Below, piece by piece: positions 36,212-46,074 of a DNA stretch of 50,973 nt. Position 1 is the stretch's first letter. Every line of letters begins with the position of its first letter. The stretch comes from Candidatus Pelagibacter sp. (lineage in GTDB: Bacteria > Pseudomonadota > Alphaproteobacteria > Pelagibacterales > Pelagibacteraceae). A program made the translations under genes and the position numbers. Below the pieces are notes generated by a model, which saw only the letters and a program-made list of their open reading frames with translations, made no database searches and was not told where the DNA came from. Location of the stretch: assembly GCA_002689925.1 (NCBI GenBank), contig NZIO01000040.1, positions 1 through 50,973 on the forward strand, read 5' to 3'.

Positions 36212-37100
36212 TGAAAATAAAAAATATTTAAAAGATCTTAATAAAATTGCAAAAAAGGTTGATAAGTTTTTAAAAGCTTTTTTATCTTCACAGAAAAAAA
36301 ACTCTTATCTAATGAATCCCATAAGGTACGGTATATTTTCTGGTGGAAAAAGATTTAGAGCTGCAATAATATTTTATACTGGAAAGATATTTAATATTAA
36401 TCAAAAAGAATTAATCATGATTAGTGCAGCGGTAGAATGTATTCATGCATATTCATTAATACATGATGATTTGCCAGCTATGGATAACGATGAATTAAGA
36501 AGAGGAAAGCTAACTGTTCATAAAAAATTTAATGAGTTTACTGCTATACTGGCAGGTAACTCTTTGTTAACTCTTGCTTTTGAAATCTTATCTAGCAAAA
36601 ATTTAAAACTAAGCAATAATATCAAAGTGCAATTAATAAATTTATTATCTAACTGCTCGGGACATTCTGGTATAGCAGGAGGTCAGTTTTCAGACTTAAA
36701 TTTTGAAAATAAAAAAAAATCTTTCAAAAAAATTATAGATATGCAAAATAAAAAAACCGGTGAGTTATTTAGTTTTTGTTGTGAAAGCCCTACAATAATT
36801 AAACAAAAAGATAAAAAAACCAGAAATCTATTTAAAAAAATAGGATTAGATATTGGATTACTTTTTCAGTTAGCCGATGATTTATTAGATTATAAGGGTA
36901 ATACCAAAGTTTTAGGTAAACCCACAAAAAGCGATAAGAAAAAAGGCAAGGCAACTCTTATTAATTTAATGGGTTACTCAAAAACTCTCAACTTTGCAAA
37001 TGATTTGAAAAAAAATATAATAAATAGATTAAAAAAATATGGAATAAAATCCAATCATTTAGTAAGTTCGATTAATTTTATTTTAAATAGAGAATTTTAA
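36195..37100 (+). CDS. ispA: Polyprenyl (farnesyl/geranylgeranyl) diphosphate synthase IspA
   Basis: This all-helical prenyltransferase of about 301 residues makes C15 (or C20) diphosphate from IPP and DMAPP. GGKRFRA, the first aspartate-rich motif [30 protein letters not shown] and the second motif [13 protein letters not shown] are present. ATG at 36195 overlaps xseB by 17 bases; a TTG at 36189 is less likely. It is coupled to dxs by TAATG. Product chain length cannot be fixed by eye. Confidence 0.93.
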   Translation: MKTRSNENKKYLKDLNKIAKKVDKFLKAFLSSQKKNSYLMNPIRYGIFSGGKRFRAAIIFYTGKIFNINQKELIMISAAVECIHAYSLIHDDLPAMDNDELRRGKLTVHKKFNEFTAILAGNSLLTLAFEILSSKNLKLSNNIKVQLINLLSNCSGHSGIAGGQFSDLNFENKKKSFKKIIDMQNKKTGELFSFCCESPTIIKQKDKKTRNLFKKIGLDIGLLFQLADDLLDYKGNTKVLGKPTKSDKKKGKATLINLMGYSKTLNFANDLKKNIINRLKKYGIKSNHLVSSINFILNREF

Positions 37101-39019
37101 TGGAAATTAAAAATTTATTAGACAAAGTTAGATATCCTTCAGACCTTAGAAAGTTGAAACAGAAAGAACTGGGACAATTTTCTAAAGAACTAAGAGAAGA
37201 ATTGGTGGATGTCGTTTCTGTAACTGGTGGGCATTTAGGGGCAGGACTTGGTGTAGTTGAACTTACTGTAGCTCTTCATTATGTTTTTGATACCCCAAAA
37301 GATAAATTGGTTTGGGATGTAGGACATCAGGCTTATCCACATAAAATAATAACTGGAAGAAGAAATGAAATTAGAACCTTAAGAAAAGGCGGGGGACTCT
37401 CAGGTTTTACAAAAAGGTCTGAAAGTGAATACGATCCTTTTGGAGCAGCTCATAGCTCAACATCTATTTCATCTACACTAGGAATGTCAGTAGCAAAAAA
37501 ACTTTCTAAAGATTCAAATCATGTTATTGCAGTGATTGGAGATGGAGCAATGAGTGCTGGAATGGCCTATGAAGCGATGAATAATGCTGGGGCTATGAAA
37601 TCAAAATTAATTGTTATTTTAAATGATAATGATATGTCAATTTCTAGTCCGGTCGGGGCAATGAGCTCTTATTTGTCAAGATTATTATCTGGAAAAACTT
37701 CTTTTAGTTTTAGAGAAACTTTTAAATTAATTACATCTGCTTTTTTAAAAAGATTCAAAGATAAGGATACGAAGCCAGAAGATTTTTTTAGGGATAAAAT
37801 TTCTGGTGGTACATTGTTTAACCAGCTAGGTTTTAATTATATCGGGCCTATAGATGGGCACGATCTAGATAGTTTAATATCAGTTTTTAAAAATGTAAAA
37901 AACTCTAATTACAAAGGACCAATACTAATACATGCTTGCACAAAAAAAGGTAAAGGATATAAGCCTGCAGAAGATTCAGGTGATAAATATCATGGAGTAA
38001 CAAAATTTAATGTCATTACAGGTGAACAGTCAAAATCAAAATCAAGTACTTTGCCCTATACCAAAGTTTTTGCTAATACTTTAATTAAACATGCTGAAAA
38101 AGATACAAAAATTGTAGGAATTACTGGTGCTATGCCTTCAGGAACAGGCATGGATATATTTGGTAAAAATTTTCCTGACCGAATGTTTGATGTTGGTATT
38201 GCAGAACAACATGCGGTAACTTTTGCAGCTGGTATGGCAACAGAAGGATATAAACCATTTGCTGCGATTTATTCTACTTTTCTTCAAAGAGCATATGACC
38301 AAGTAGTTCATGACGTTGCTATACAATCCCTACCAGTTAGATTTGCGATCGATAGAGCAGGTTTAGTTGGAGCTGATGGACCAACTCATGCTGGTTCTTT
38401 TGATATTACTTACTTATCTACTTTGCCAAACTTTATAGTAATGGCAGCTAGTAATGAAGCTGAATTGGTTAAAATGATTAACACATCAGTAAGTATTAAT
38501 GATAGACCGTCTGCATTTAGGTATCCAAGAGGCAACGGAATTGGAGTAGAATTACCAAGCATTAGTGAAATTTTAGAAATAGGTAAAGGTGAAATTATTA
38601 AAGAAGGAAAAAAGGTTGCTTTATTAAGTTTTGGAGGAAGATTACAAGAATGCTTAAAAGCTGCAAAAGAACTGGATAATAAAGGTATTTCAACTACAGT
38701 CGTTGATGCTAAATTTGCAAAACCATTAGACCAAAAATTAATTATAGATATTTGTTTGAATCATGAAGTTTTAATAACAATTGAAGAAGGCTCTATAGGG
38801 GGGTTTGGCTCACATGTATTTCAGATGCTTTCAGAAAGAGGTATATTTGATAAAGGCTTAAAGATAAGATCAATGATTTTACCAGATCAATTTATTGATC
38901 AAGACACTCCTGAAAATATGTATAAGATTGCAGGTCTAGACGCAAAAACAATTGAACAAAAAGCTATTGATGCTCTAAAATCTAATATAGTGATACCAAT
39001 TAATAAAAAATTTAGCTAA
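37100..39019 (+). CDS. dxs: 1-deoxy-D-xylulose-5-phosphate synthase (Dxs)
   Basis: This is the first enzyme of the MEP isoprenoid pathway and is ThDP-dependent. It has 639 residues. [55 protein letters not shown], the ThDP motif [20 protein letters not shown] with LNDNDMSIS, and [18 protein letters not shown] plus [19 protein letters not shown] are all in order. It follows ispA with a 1-base overlap. Together with tkt it is the second large ThDP enzyme in the window. Confidence 0.97.
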   Translation: MEIKNLLDKVRYPSDLRKLKQKELGQFSKELREELVDVVSVTGGHLGAGLGVVELTVALHYVFDTPKDKLVWDVGHQAYPHKIITGRRNEIRTLRKGGGLSGFTKRSESEYDPFGAAHSSTSISSTLGMSVAKKLSKDSNHVIAVIGDGAMSAGMAYEAMNNAGAMKSKLIVILNDNDMSISSPVGAMSSYLSRLLSGKTSFSFRETFKLITSAFLKRFKDKDTKPEDFFRDKISGGTLFNQLGFNYIGPIDGHDLDSLISVFKNVKNSNYKGPILIHACTKKGKGYKPAEDSGDKYHGVTKFNVITGEQSKSKSSTLPYTKVFANTLIKHAEKDTKIVGITGAMPSGTGMDIFGKNFPDRMFDVGIAEQHAVTFAAGMATEGYKPFAAIYSTFLQRAYDQVVHDVAIQSLPVRFAIDRAGLVGADGPTHAGSFDITYLSTLPNFIVMAASNEAELVKMINTSVSINDRPSAFRYPRGNGIGVELPSISEILEIGKGEIIKEGKKVALLSFGGRLQECLKAAKELDNKGISTTVVDAKFAKPLDQKLIIDICLNHEVLITIEEGSIGGFGSHVFQMLSERGIFDKGLKIRSMILPDQFIDQDTPENMYKIAGLDAKTIEQKAIDALKSNIVIPINKKFS

Positions 39020-39057
39020 CTATATTAATATTTAAAATAAAAAAGATTATTAAATTT

Positions 39058-39390
39058 ATGAATGCAACATCATCATATTTAATTTTAGTACTTGCAGTTA
39101 TTTTGGGGGTTACTTCAAATAGTTTTGCAAAAAGTTCAGATGGATTTACCCTAGCAATTCCTAGTGTAATTACAGCAATCACAATCGTTTTATGTATGTA
39201 CACTTTATCTTTAGTTATGAAGATTATCCCAATGGGAATTACATATGCTTCTTTTGCTGGACTGACTATCATAGTAACAGTTGTTGTTGGGATTATTAAA
39301 TACAATCAAATACCAAATCTTTATACAATAATTGGTTTATGTTTTATTGTTTTAGGAGTATTGATGGTAAATCTTTTAGGCAATTCTTAA
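39058..39390 (+). CDS. SMR-family-like four-helix membrane protein lacking the canonical glutamate
   Basis: This 110-residue protein has four hydrophobic helices and clear similarity to EmrE/QacE small multidrug transporters: KSSDGFT..IPSVIT (EmrE KFSEGFT..WPSVGT), [22 protein letters not shown] (EmrE IPTGIAYAIWSGVGIVLISL) and [13 protein letters not shown] (EmrE CAGVLIINLLSRS). The residue matching the essential EmrE Glu14 is Gly17, and the Trp63 equivalent is Phe. Proton-coupled drug export as in EmrE is therefore doubtful; other roles are possible. Its stop overlaps that of convergent aroC by four bases. Confidence 0.8.
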   Translation: MNATSSYLILVLAVILGVTSNSFAKSSDGFTLAIPSVITAITIVLCMYTLSLVMKIIPMGITYASFAGLTIIVTVVVGIIKYNQIPNLYTIIGLCFIVLGVLMVNLLGNS

Positions 39391-40469
39391 GAACACTGTG
39401 CTCGGTTTAACAGATAGTGATCTAATAAAACACAAGACATCATAGCTTCTCCGATTGGAACAGCTCTAATTCCAACACATGGGTCATGCCTCCCTTTAAC
39501 AGAAATTTTAGTATTTTTTCCTTTTTTGTCAATCGTCTCTCTGCTATTTAAAATTGAAGAAGTCGGTTTTACTGCAAAGGATACTATAATTTCTTGTCCT
39601 GAGGATATTCCACCAAGTATACCTCCAGCATTATTAGTTTTAAATTTTGCTTTACCGAGCACTCCTTTAATTTCATCAGAGTTTTCCTCTCCACTTAAAA
39701 AAGCAGCATTCATTCCGGCACCTATATTAACTCCCTTGACAGCATTAATACTCATTAATGCGTTTGCTATATCTGAATCTAATTTTGAGTAAATGGGGGC
39801 ACCCAAACCAGCGGGCACACCGTACGCTCTTAATTCAATTATTGCACCACACGATGATCCAGCTTTTCTAATTGAAAGTAAATATTTTTCCCAAAGTTTA
39901 ATAGATTTTTTATCAGGACAAAAAAAAGGATTTTTTTTGATTTCTTTTTCGTTCCAATAACTTTTATCACAACCTAAAATTCCAAGCTGAGTTACAGCAC
40001 CAATAATTTTGAATTTTTTTCCTATTAATTTATTTAAAGCTATTCTTGCTACTGAACCAGCGGCCACTCTTGCAGCAGTCTCTCTCGCAGATTGCCTTCC
40101 CCCACCTCTGTAATCCCTTATTCCATATTTTAAAAAATAAGTATAGTCAGCATGCCCAGGTCTAAATTTATTTTTAATACTTTCATAATCTCTAGATTTT
40201 GCATCTTCATTATAAATAATCATAGAAATTGGTGTTCCAGTTGTTTTACCCTCAAACACACCAGATAAGATTTTGACACTATCAGATTCTTTTCTTTGAG
40301 ATGTAAATTTGGATTTACCAGGTCTTCTCCTATTCATATCTACCATTATGTCTTTTTCAGATAGTGGAATATTGGGTGGACAGCCATCCACGACACAGCC
40401 TATAGCTGGACCATGAGATTCCCCCCATGTTGTAAATCGAAATATCTTTCCAAAAGTGTTAAATGACAT
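39387..40469 (-). CDS. aroC: Chorismate synthase AroC
   Basis: This FMN-dependent last step of the shikimate pathway has 360 residues. [20 protein letters not shown] at the start, [59 protein letters not shown] and [20 protein letters not shown] are the signature blocks. It converges with the SMR-like gene, overlapping by four bases inside the palindrome TTCTTAAGAA, and diverges from pdxH by 34 bases containing a TATAAT on its own strand. Confidence 0.96.
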   Translation of the reverse strand: MSFNTFGKIFRFTTWGESHGPAIGCVVDGCPPNIPLSEKDIMVDMNRRRPGKSKFTSQRKESDSVKILSGVFEGKTTGTPISMIIYNEDAKSRDYESIKNKFRPGHADYTYFLKYGIRDYRGGGRQSARETAARVAAGSVARIALNKLIGKKFKIIGAVTQLGILGCDKSYWNEKEIKKNPFFCPDKKSIKLWEKYLLSIRKAGSSCGAIIELRAYGVPAGLGAPIYSKLDSDIANALMSINAVKGVNIGAGMNAAFLSGEENSDEIKGVLGKAKFKTNNAGGILGGISSGQEIIVSFAVKPTSSILNSRETIDKKGKNTKISVKGRHDPCVGIRAVPIGEAMMSCVLLDHYLLNRAQCS

Positions 40470-40503
40470 TAGATTGTATTATATAGAATATTTTGACAAT
40501 TTT

Positions 40504-41127
40504 ATGAATAAAAAAAACTCAATAGGCTTAAGCCATATTTTTTTAGACTTAGAAAACCCTATAGATTTGTTTAAAATATGGATGTCTGAAGCTGAAAAAA
40601 ATGAGATTAATGATCCAAATGCGTTATCTTTGGCTACAGCAAACAAGGATAATGAACCTAGTGTTAGAATGGTTCTTTTAAAAGGATTAAGTCTAAAAGG
40701 TTTCGTGTTTTATACAAATTTAAATAGCCCTAAAAGTATTGACCTTAAAAACAATCCTAAAGCTGCTATGTGTTTTCATTGGAAAAGCCTACAGAGACAG
40801 GTAAGGATTTCAGGTAATATTAATCAGGTTAGCCATGAAGAGGCTGATAATTATTTTAATAGCAGACCTTATGAAAGTAGAATTGGAGCTTGGGCCTCTG
40901 ATCAATCTAAGGCCATGGATAAAAGAGAAGATTTTTTAAAAGATATTGAAAAATTTAAAAAAAAATATGAAAATGAAAAAAATTTACCAAGACCAAAACA
41001 TTGGTCTGGGTGGTGTTTAAATCCATCATCAATTGAATTTTGGTTAGGCGATCAGTATAGAATTCATGAAAGATTAAAATATAATAAAGTATCTAATAAT
41101 TGGAAAAAAGAAATTTTGTATCCTTAA
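40504..41127 (+). CDS. pdxH: Pyridoxamine 5'-phosphate oxidase PdxH
   Basis: This FMN enzyme forms pyridoxal 5'-phosphate from pyridoxine or pyridoxamine phosphate. It has 207 residues from ATG at 40504. NDPNALSLATANKDNEPSVR (substrate binding), RMVLLKGLSLKGFVFYTNLNS, AMCFHWKSLQRQVRISG, SRIGAWASDQS, and the C-terminal WSGWCLNPSSIEFWLGDQYR plus RIHERLKY are typical. The open frame begins at 40456, inside aroC, but the first 16 residues do not match the family. Its stop overlaps ispB by four bases, tail to tail. Confidence 0.95.
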   Translation: MNKKNSIGLSHIFLDLENPIDLFKIWMSEAEKNEINDPNALSLATANKDNEPSVRMVLLKGLSLKGFVFYTNLNSPKSIDLKNNPKAAMCFHWKSLQRQVRISGNINQVSHEEADNYFNSRPYESRIGAWASDQSKAMDKREDFLKDIEKFKKKYENEKNLPRPKHWSGWCLNPSSIEFWLGDQYRIHERLKYNKVSNNWKKEILYP

Positions 41128-42137
41128 AAAGATCTATTGAGACTAAATCCTGTTAAATTTTGTAAAATTTTTTTCTCTCTACTATCTTCAAATATTCCAA
41201 GAGCATCATGAGAAACATTTACAAAATACTCAGCTCTTTTAAAGCTTGCTTGAACTGCTTTGTATTTATTTATTAAAGCTAAAGTTTCACTAAAATCATC
41301 TTCATTTCTTTTTTCTTTTTTAAATATTTCTATAAGAAAATTTCTTTCTTCATTATTTGCTCTTTGAAAGATTATAATTAAAGGAAGTGTAGTTTTACCT
41401 TCATAAAAATCTTTTCCTATTTTTTTACCAAAAACTAATTTTGTAGAAAAATAATCTAATGCATCATCAGCAATTTGAAATGCTAGACCAAGATTTTTTC
41501 CATAAGACTCTAATGCATCTTTTTCTTTTTTACTTTTATTACCAAGACATGCACCAACTTTAGTAGCTGCTGAAAATAAAGCTGCTGTTTTCATATTTAT
41601 AATATTAAAATATGTTTCTTCTAGTAGATCGATCTCTCCCTTGTATTCTAATTGCAAAACTTCACCTTGTGCAATTCTTGAAGAAGTTGAAGATAATAGT
41701 TTCAATATTTCTTGAGACCCATCTTCTACCATCATTTCAAAACAGCGGCTTAATAAGTAATCACCAACCAATATAGAGGATTGATTTCCCCAAACTGAAT
41801 TAGCAGTTTTAATACCTCTTCTCAGATCACTGTCATCAATCACATCGTCGTGTAATAGCGTTGCACTATGTATCAATTCAACACAAGCAGCTAAGTTTAT
41901 ATCTCTATTTCCTTCTTCGTATCCACAAAGTTTTGCAGACCCAAGTGTAAGTAAAGCTCTAATTCTTTTCCCCCCAGAACTCATATGGTAGTCTGTCATT
42001 TTTTGAATAAGGTTTATTTCACTATTTAGTTTATGTTTTATTTGTTGAGTAACAGCATCTAATTTACTTCCGACAAGATTTTTTAGCTCCAAATATGAAT
42101 TATTTATTTCTTTTTTGAGAGGAATAACTGAGCCCAT
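41124..42137 (-). CDS. ispB: Long-chain polyprenyl diphosphate synthase (IspB-like)
   Basis: This 337-residue all-helical prenyltransferase probably makes the quinone side chain. GGKRIRALLTLGSAKL, the first aspartate motif LLHDDVIDDSDLRRG, KTAALFSAATKVGA and the second motif FQIADDALDYF are followed by GKDFYEGKTTLPLI. Small residues before the first DDxxD fit a long-chain (C35-C50) enzyme, but the exact length is unknown. It is the second isoprenoid synthase here beside ispA. The start faces the 152-base gap shared with the S49 peptidase gene. Confidence 0.92.
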   Translation of the reverse strand: MGSVIPLKKEINNSYLELKNLVGSKLDAVTQQIKHKLNSEINLIQKMTDYHMSSGGKRIRALLTLGSAKLCGYEEGNRDINLAACVELIHSATLLHDDVIDDSDLRRGIKTANSVWGNQSSILVGDYLLSRCFEMMVEDGSQEILKLLSSTSSRIAQGEVLQLEYKGEIDLLEETYFNIINMKTAALFSAATKVGACLGNKSKKEKDALESYGKNLGLAFQIADDALDYFSTKLVFGKKIGKDFYEGKTTLPLIIIFQRANNEERNFLIEIFKKEKRNEDDFSETLALINKYKAVQASFKRAEYFVNVSHDALGIFEDSREKKILQNLTGFSLNRSF

Positions 42138-42289
42138 AATTTTATAAGTATATAAAATTTAAAATATTAGTAGTTTTATTTTTTACATTAAAGTGTCGCA
42201 CCTGAAATATACAACCACAGGTAGCTAAATTTTTTATATATATTTTTTAAATAGAACAAAAAAAATATGATATTAAATAGCATCATTTT
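42138..42289. other. Divergent intergenic region with a GC-richer core and inverted repeat
   Basis: This is the longest gene-free stretch (152 bases). It lies between the divergent ispB and S49 peptidase genes and should carry both promoters. About 35 bases near 42193-42226 are far less AT-rich than the flanks and contain ACCTG (42200-42204) and CAGGT (42218-42222). TTTACA (42182-42187) with an AT-rich block after 17 bases is a weak plus-strand promoter candidate. No ORF or known RNA family is recognisable. Confidence 0.5.
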
Positions 42290-43099
42290 ATGTTCTGGAT
42301 TTTTAAAAAAAAAAATATTGTTGCTCATATAAGAATGAGCGGAGTCATTGGTAATGTAGGAAAATTTAAACAAGGTTTAGATTTTTCAGGACAAAAAGAT
42401 ATAATTAAAAAGGCTTTTTCTCTAAAAAAAATTAAAGCAGTTGCGATCTCAATTAATTCTCCAGGCGGATCACCTGTACAATCTCATTTAATTTATAGTT
42501 ACATAAGAAAACAAGCAAAAAAAAATAATACAAAAGTTTTTGTTTTTGCTGAAGACGTTGCGGCGTCAGGTGGATACTTGATAGCATGTGCAGGGGATGA
42601 AATTTACGCAAATTCTAGCTCAATTGTAGGTTCAATCGGAGTTATTTATGCTTCTTTTGGTCTTCAAGAATTGATTAAAAAAATTGGGATTCAAAGAAGA
42701 ATTTATACAGCAGGAAAAAATAAAAGCTCTTTAGATCCTTTTGTAGACGAAAAAAAGGAAGATATTGATAGACTTAAAAAAATACAATTAGATTTACATG
42801 ATGATTTTATAAAAGTAGTAGAAGACAGCAGGACATCAAAACTTAAAAAAGAACTAGGGATTGAAATATTTACAGGAGAGTTTTGGTCTGGAAAAAAAGC
42901 TAAAGAGCTTGGATTAGTAGATGGGATTGGAAATGTTGAAGAAATATTACAGCAAAAATATGGGGAAGACGTTATTATTAAAAAATTTGAAAAACAAAAA
43001 AGCTGGTTAGGAAAAAAATTATCTGGAAGTGCAAATCATTTTGAAAGTTTAGTTAATACGATAGAGGAAAAATCAATCTGGCAAAAATATGGTTTTTAA
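42290..43099 (+). CDS. sppA: S49 family serine peptidase (SppA/SohB-like)
   Basis: This 269-residue peptidase of the signal-peptide peptidase A type contains [18 protein letters not shown], the catalytic Ser block [20 protein letters not shown] and [13 protein letters not shown]. Later come KNKSSLDPF and [21 protein letters not shown], the usual catalytic-lysine and C-terminal regions. There is no obvious N-terminal membrane helix or signal peptide, unlike many SppA proteins, so it may be cytoplasmic or peripheral. It overlaps glyQ by one base, an order shared with other alphaproteobacteria. Confidence 0.9.
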   Translation: MFWIFKKKNIVAHIRMSGVIGNVGKFKQGLDFSGQKDIIKKAFSLKKIKAVAISINSPGGSPVQSHLIYSYIRKQAKKNNTKVFVFAEDVAASGGYLIACAGDEIYANSSSIVGSIGVIYASFGLQELIKKIGIQRRIYTAGKNKSSLDPFVDEKKEDIDRLKKIQLDLHDDFIKVVEDSRTSKLKKELGIEIFTGEFWSGKKAKELGLVDGIGNVEEILQQKYGEDVIIKKFEKQKSWLGKKLSGSANHFESLVNTIEEKSIWQKYGF

Positions 43100-44001
43100 T
43101 GTCAAAAAAAAATAAAACAAAAAAAACTAATAAAAGAAAATCAAAAACAACTCATATTAACTTTCAAGACGCTATACTTAATTTACAAAAATATTGGGCT
43201 AATTTTGGGTGTGTAGTTTTACAACCTTATGACATGGAAGTTGGAGCTGGAACATTTCATCCTGCCACGACTCTTCGTTCTTTAGGCCCAGAACCTTGGA
43301 AAGCAGCTTATGTGCAGCCATCAAGAAGACCAACTGATGGAAGATATGGAGAAAATCCAAATAGATTACAGCATTATTATCAATTTCAAGTTTTAATTAA
43401 ACCTTCACCAAAAAATATTAAAAATATTTTTTTGAAAAGTTTATTATCAGTTGGCATAGATTATAATTATCACGACATTAGATTTGTAGAAGATGATTGG
43501 GAAAGTCCTACACTTGGAGCTGCTGGACTAGGGTGGGAAGTTTGGTGTGATGGAATGGAAATAACTCAATTTACTTATTTCCAACAAATGGCAGGATTTG
43601 AATGCAATCCTGTATCAGTAGAATTAACCTATGGATTAGAAAGAATTTGTATGTTTACGCAAAGAAAAAAAAATGTTTTTGATTTAGATTGGAATAACGC
43701 AGGTATAAAATATAAAGATGTTTTTTTTCAAGCAGAAAAAGAATTTTCAGCATACAACTTTGAACATGCAAATACTGAATTTTTATTAAAAAATTTTCAA
43801 ATGGCAGAATTAGAATGTAAATCACTTCTTGAAAAAAACTTACCCCTTCCTGCTTATGATCAATGTCTAAAAGCTAGCCATGCATTTAATCTATTAGACT
43901 CAAGAGGTGTAATAGGCGTAGCTCAGCGTGCCGAATATATTTCTCGAATTAGAGAATTAGCAAAAGGCTCAGGAGATAGATGGCTTAAAAGTCAAAAATA
44001 A
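43099..44001 (+). CDS. glyQ: Glycyl-tRNA synthetase alpha subunit GlyQ
   Basis: This is the catalytic subunit of the bacterial alpha2beta2 glycyl-tRNA synthetase, with 300 residues. A lysine-rich N-terminal tail of about 20 residues precedes the conserved core: [79 protein letters not shown] and ITQFTYFQQ. The C-terminus has [20 protein letters not shown]. It is followed after 6 bases by glyS. Confidence 0.97.
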   Translation: MSKKNKTKKTNKRKSKTTHINFQDAILNLQKYWANFGCVVLQPYDMEVGAGTFHPATTLRSLGPEPWKAAYVQPSRRPTDGRYGENPNRLQHYYQFQVLIKPSPKNIKNIFLKSLLSVGIDYNYHDIRFVEDDWESPTLGAAGLGWEVWCDGMEITQFTYFQQMAGFECNPVSVELTYGLERICMFTQRKKNVFDLDWNNAGIKYKDVFFQAEKEFSAYNFEHANTEFLLKNFQMAELECKSLLEKNLPLPAYDQCLKASHAFNLLDSRGVIGVAQRAEYISRIRELAKGSGDRWLKSQK

Positions 44002-44007
44002 AAGATT

Positions 44008-46074
44008 ATGTCTGATTTTTTTTTAGAGTTACTGAGTGAGGAAATTCCTCCAAAGCTACAAATAAACGCTAGAACTAAAATAAAAGATTCTTTGGAGCAA
44101 AATTTATCTAAAAGAATGATAAAATTTAAGTCTAGCAAGGCATTTTCTACTCCTCAAAGACTTGTTTTCTTGATAACTGGGCTACCTGAAAAAATAGAGC
44201 AAGAAGGAAGATTGCTAAAAGGTCCGAAGGTAGGTGTGCCAAAAGCTGCTCTAGATGGTTTTTTAAAATCAAATAATCTGAAACTAAATGATGTATTTGA
44301 AAAACAAATAGATAAAGGTAATTTCTATTTTACTAAAACACAAAATCAAAAAATAAATGTTTTAGAGGAATTACAAATAATCTTACCGCAAATTTTAAAT
44401 GACTATTCTTGGGAAAAATCTATGCGCTGGTCAAACTTTGATCTTAAATGGGCAAGACCATTAAGATCTATATTATCAATATTTAATAAAAAAGTTTTAA
44501 AATTTAAATTTTTTCATATTCAGAGTGACTCATTCACATTTTATATTAAAAACTGTGAAGAAAAACACGTAAAGGTTAAAGATTTTAATTCTTATCTGAA
44601 ATTTCTTAAATCTAAAAAAATAATTTTAGACCAAGAAAAAAGAAAAAAAATTATAATAGATAAGTTTAATAAATTCTGTGAATCTAGAAATTTGCAAAAA
44701 AATTATAATCAAAGATTAATGGATGAAGTTACAAACTTAGTTGAAAATCCACATATAATAATAGGTCAATTTGATGAAAATTTTTTAAAAATACCAAGCG
44801 AAATATTGACTCTAACAATGGAAAGACATCAAAGATATTTTCCACTTTTTGATAAAAAAAATAAATTAACAAATCTTTTCTTTTTTGTATCAAATTTACA
44901 AGACAAAAAAGGTTTGATAAAATCTGGAAATGAAAGAGTTATCGAGGCCAGACTCGCTGATGCTAAATTCTTTTGGGAAAAAAATAAAACACAAAATCTC
45001 GTAAAACAAATAAGTAAATTACAAAATATATCTTTTTTTAATAAATTAGGTTCTTTGTATGACAAAAGTCAAAGAATGAGAAAACTAGGTTCTTTTGTAT
45101 CTGAAAATTTAAATTTAAATAAAGAAAAAATAGAAATAGCAGCATCTATATGCAAGGCTGATTTAAACTCAGATTTAGTTGGGGAATATCCAGAACTTCA
45201 AGGTGTTATGGGAGGATATTTTGCAAAATCACAAGGATTTGAAGATGATGTTTCTTTGGCAGTAAAAGAACATTACTTACCAATCGGAATTAATAGTCCT
45301 GTTCCCAAAAAGGCAATTAGTTATACCGTAGCTTTAGTTGATAAGCTAGATACGTTAGTTGGTTTTTTTGGAATAAAAGAAATTCCTACAAGTTCAAAAG
45401 ATCCTTTTGCGCTAAGAAGGTCTGCAATAGGATTACTAAGGATTATAATAGAAAACAATTTAAAAATAAAAATAAAAGATTATTTAAATTATTCAAAAAA
45501 TCTTTATCTTGAACAAGGTGTAAAGTTTTCCAACGAGGAAATGGAAAAAAATATTTTATTTTTCTTAAAAGAAAGAATTAAGAATATTTTTAAAGAAAAA
45601 AAAATAAGACAAGACATAATAGAAGCTGGAATTTCATCACATACAAGTGATAATTTTTTATCCTTATATAAAAAATGTTTTTTTATGAATAAGATTATAA
45701 ATAACCAAACTGGAGAAAACATTATAAGCACTTACAAGAGAGTTGCAAATATACTAGAACAAGAAACAAAAAATGAAGTAGAAAAAATAAGCGATCAACC
45801 AGATTCTATTTTATTTGTTAAAGCTGAAGAAAAATTACTTTTAGATAAAATAAATGAAATAAGAGTAAATTTTATATCTGCTTCAAAAGATGAAAATTAT
45901 GATAATTTCACTCAAGTTTTGTCTGATACAAAAGCTACAATAGATACTTTTTTTGAAAATGTAGTTGTAAATGATGAAGATATAAATATAAAAAAAAATC
46001 GTTTGAAACTATTGCAAATGTTTTGTAACACCTATGATAATTTTATTAATTTTTCAAAAATAGAGGGTTTGTAA
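44008..46074 (+). CDS. glyS: Glycyl-tRNA synthetase beta subunit GlyS
   Basis: This tRNA-binding subunit of glycyl-tRNA synthetase has 688 residues. LELLSEEIPPKLQINA at the N-terminus, TPQRLVFLI, GPKVGVPKAALDGFL, MRWSNFDLKWARPLRSILSI, ILTLTMERHQRYFPLFDK, and NERVIEARLADAKFFW are conserved. The HD-like region shows KADLNSDLVGEYPELQGVMG and the C-terminal domain resembles anticodon-binding helices. The ppdK TTG follows the stop codon directly. Confidence 0.97.
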   Translation: MSDFFLELLSEEIPPKLQINARTKIKDSLEQNLSKRMIKFKSSKAFSTPQRLVFLITGLPEKIEQEGRLLKGPKVGVPKAALDGFLKSNNLKLNDVFEKQIDKGNFYFTKTQNQKINVLEELQIILPQILNDYSWEKSMRWSNFDLKWARPLRSILSIFNKKVLKFKFFHIQSDSFTFYIKNCEEKHVKVKDFNSYLKFLKSKKIILDQEKRKKIIIDKFNKFCESRNLQKNYNQRLMDEVTNLVENPHIIIGQFDENFLKIPSEILTLTMERHQRYFPLFDKKNKLTNLFFFVSNLQDKKGLIKSGNERVIEARLADAKFFWEKNKTQNLVKQISKLQNISFFNKLGSLYDKSQRMRKLGSFVSENLNLNKEKIEIAASICKADLNSDLVGEYPELQGVMGGYFAKSQGFEDDVSLAVKEHYLPIGINSPVPKKAISYTVALVDKLDTLVGFFGIKEIPTSSKDPFALRRSAIGLLRIIIENNLKIKIKDYLNYSKNLYLEQGVKFSNEEMEKNILFFLKERIKNIFKEKKIRQDIIEAGISSHTSDNFLSLYKKCFFMNKIINNQTGENIISTYKRVANILEQETKNEVEKISDQPDSILFVKAEEKLLLDKINEIRVNFISASKDENYDNFTQVLSDTKATIDTFFENVVVNDEDINIKKNRLKLLQMFCNTYDNFINFSKIEGL

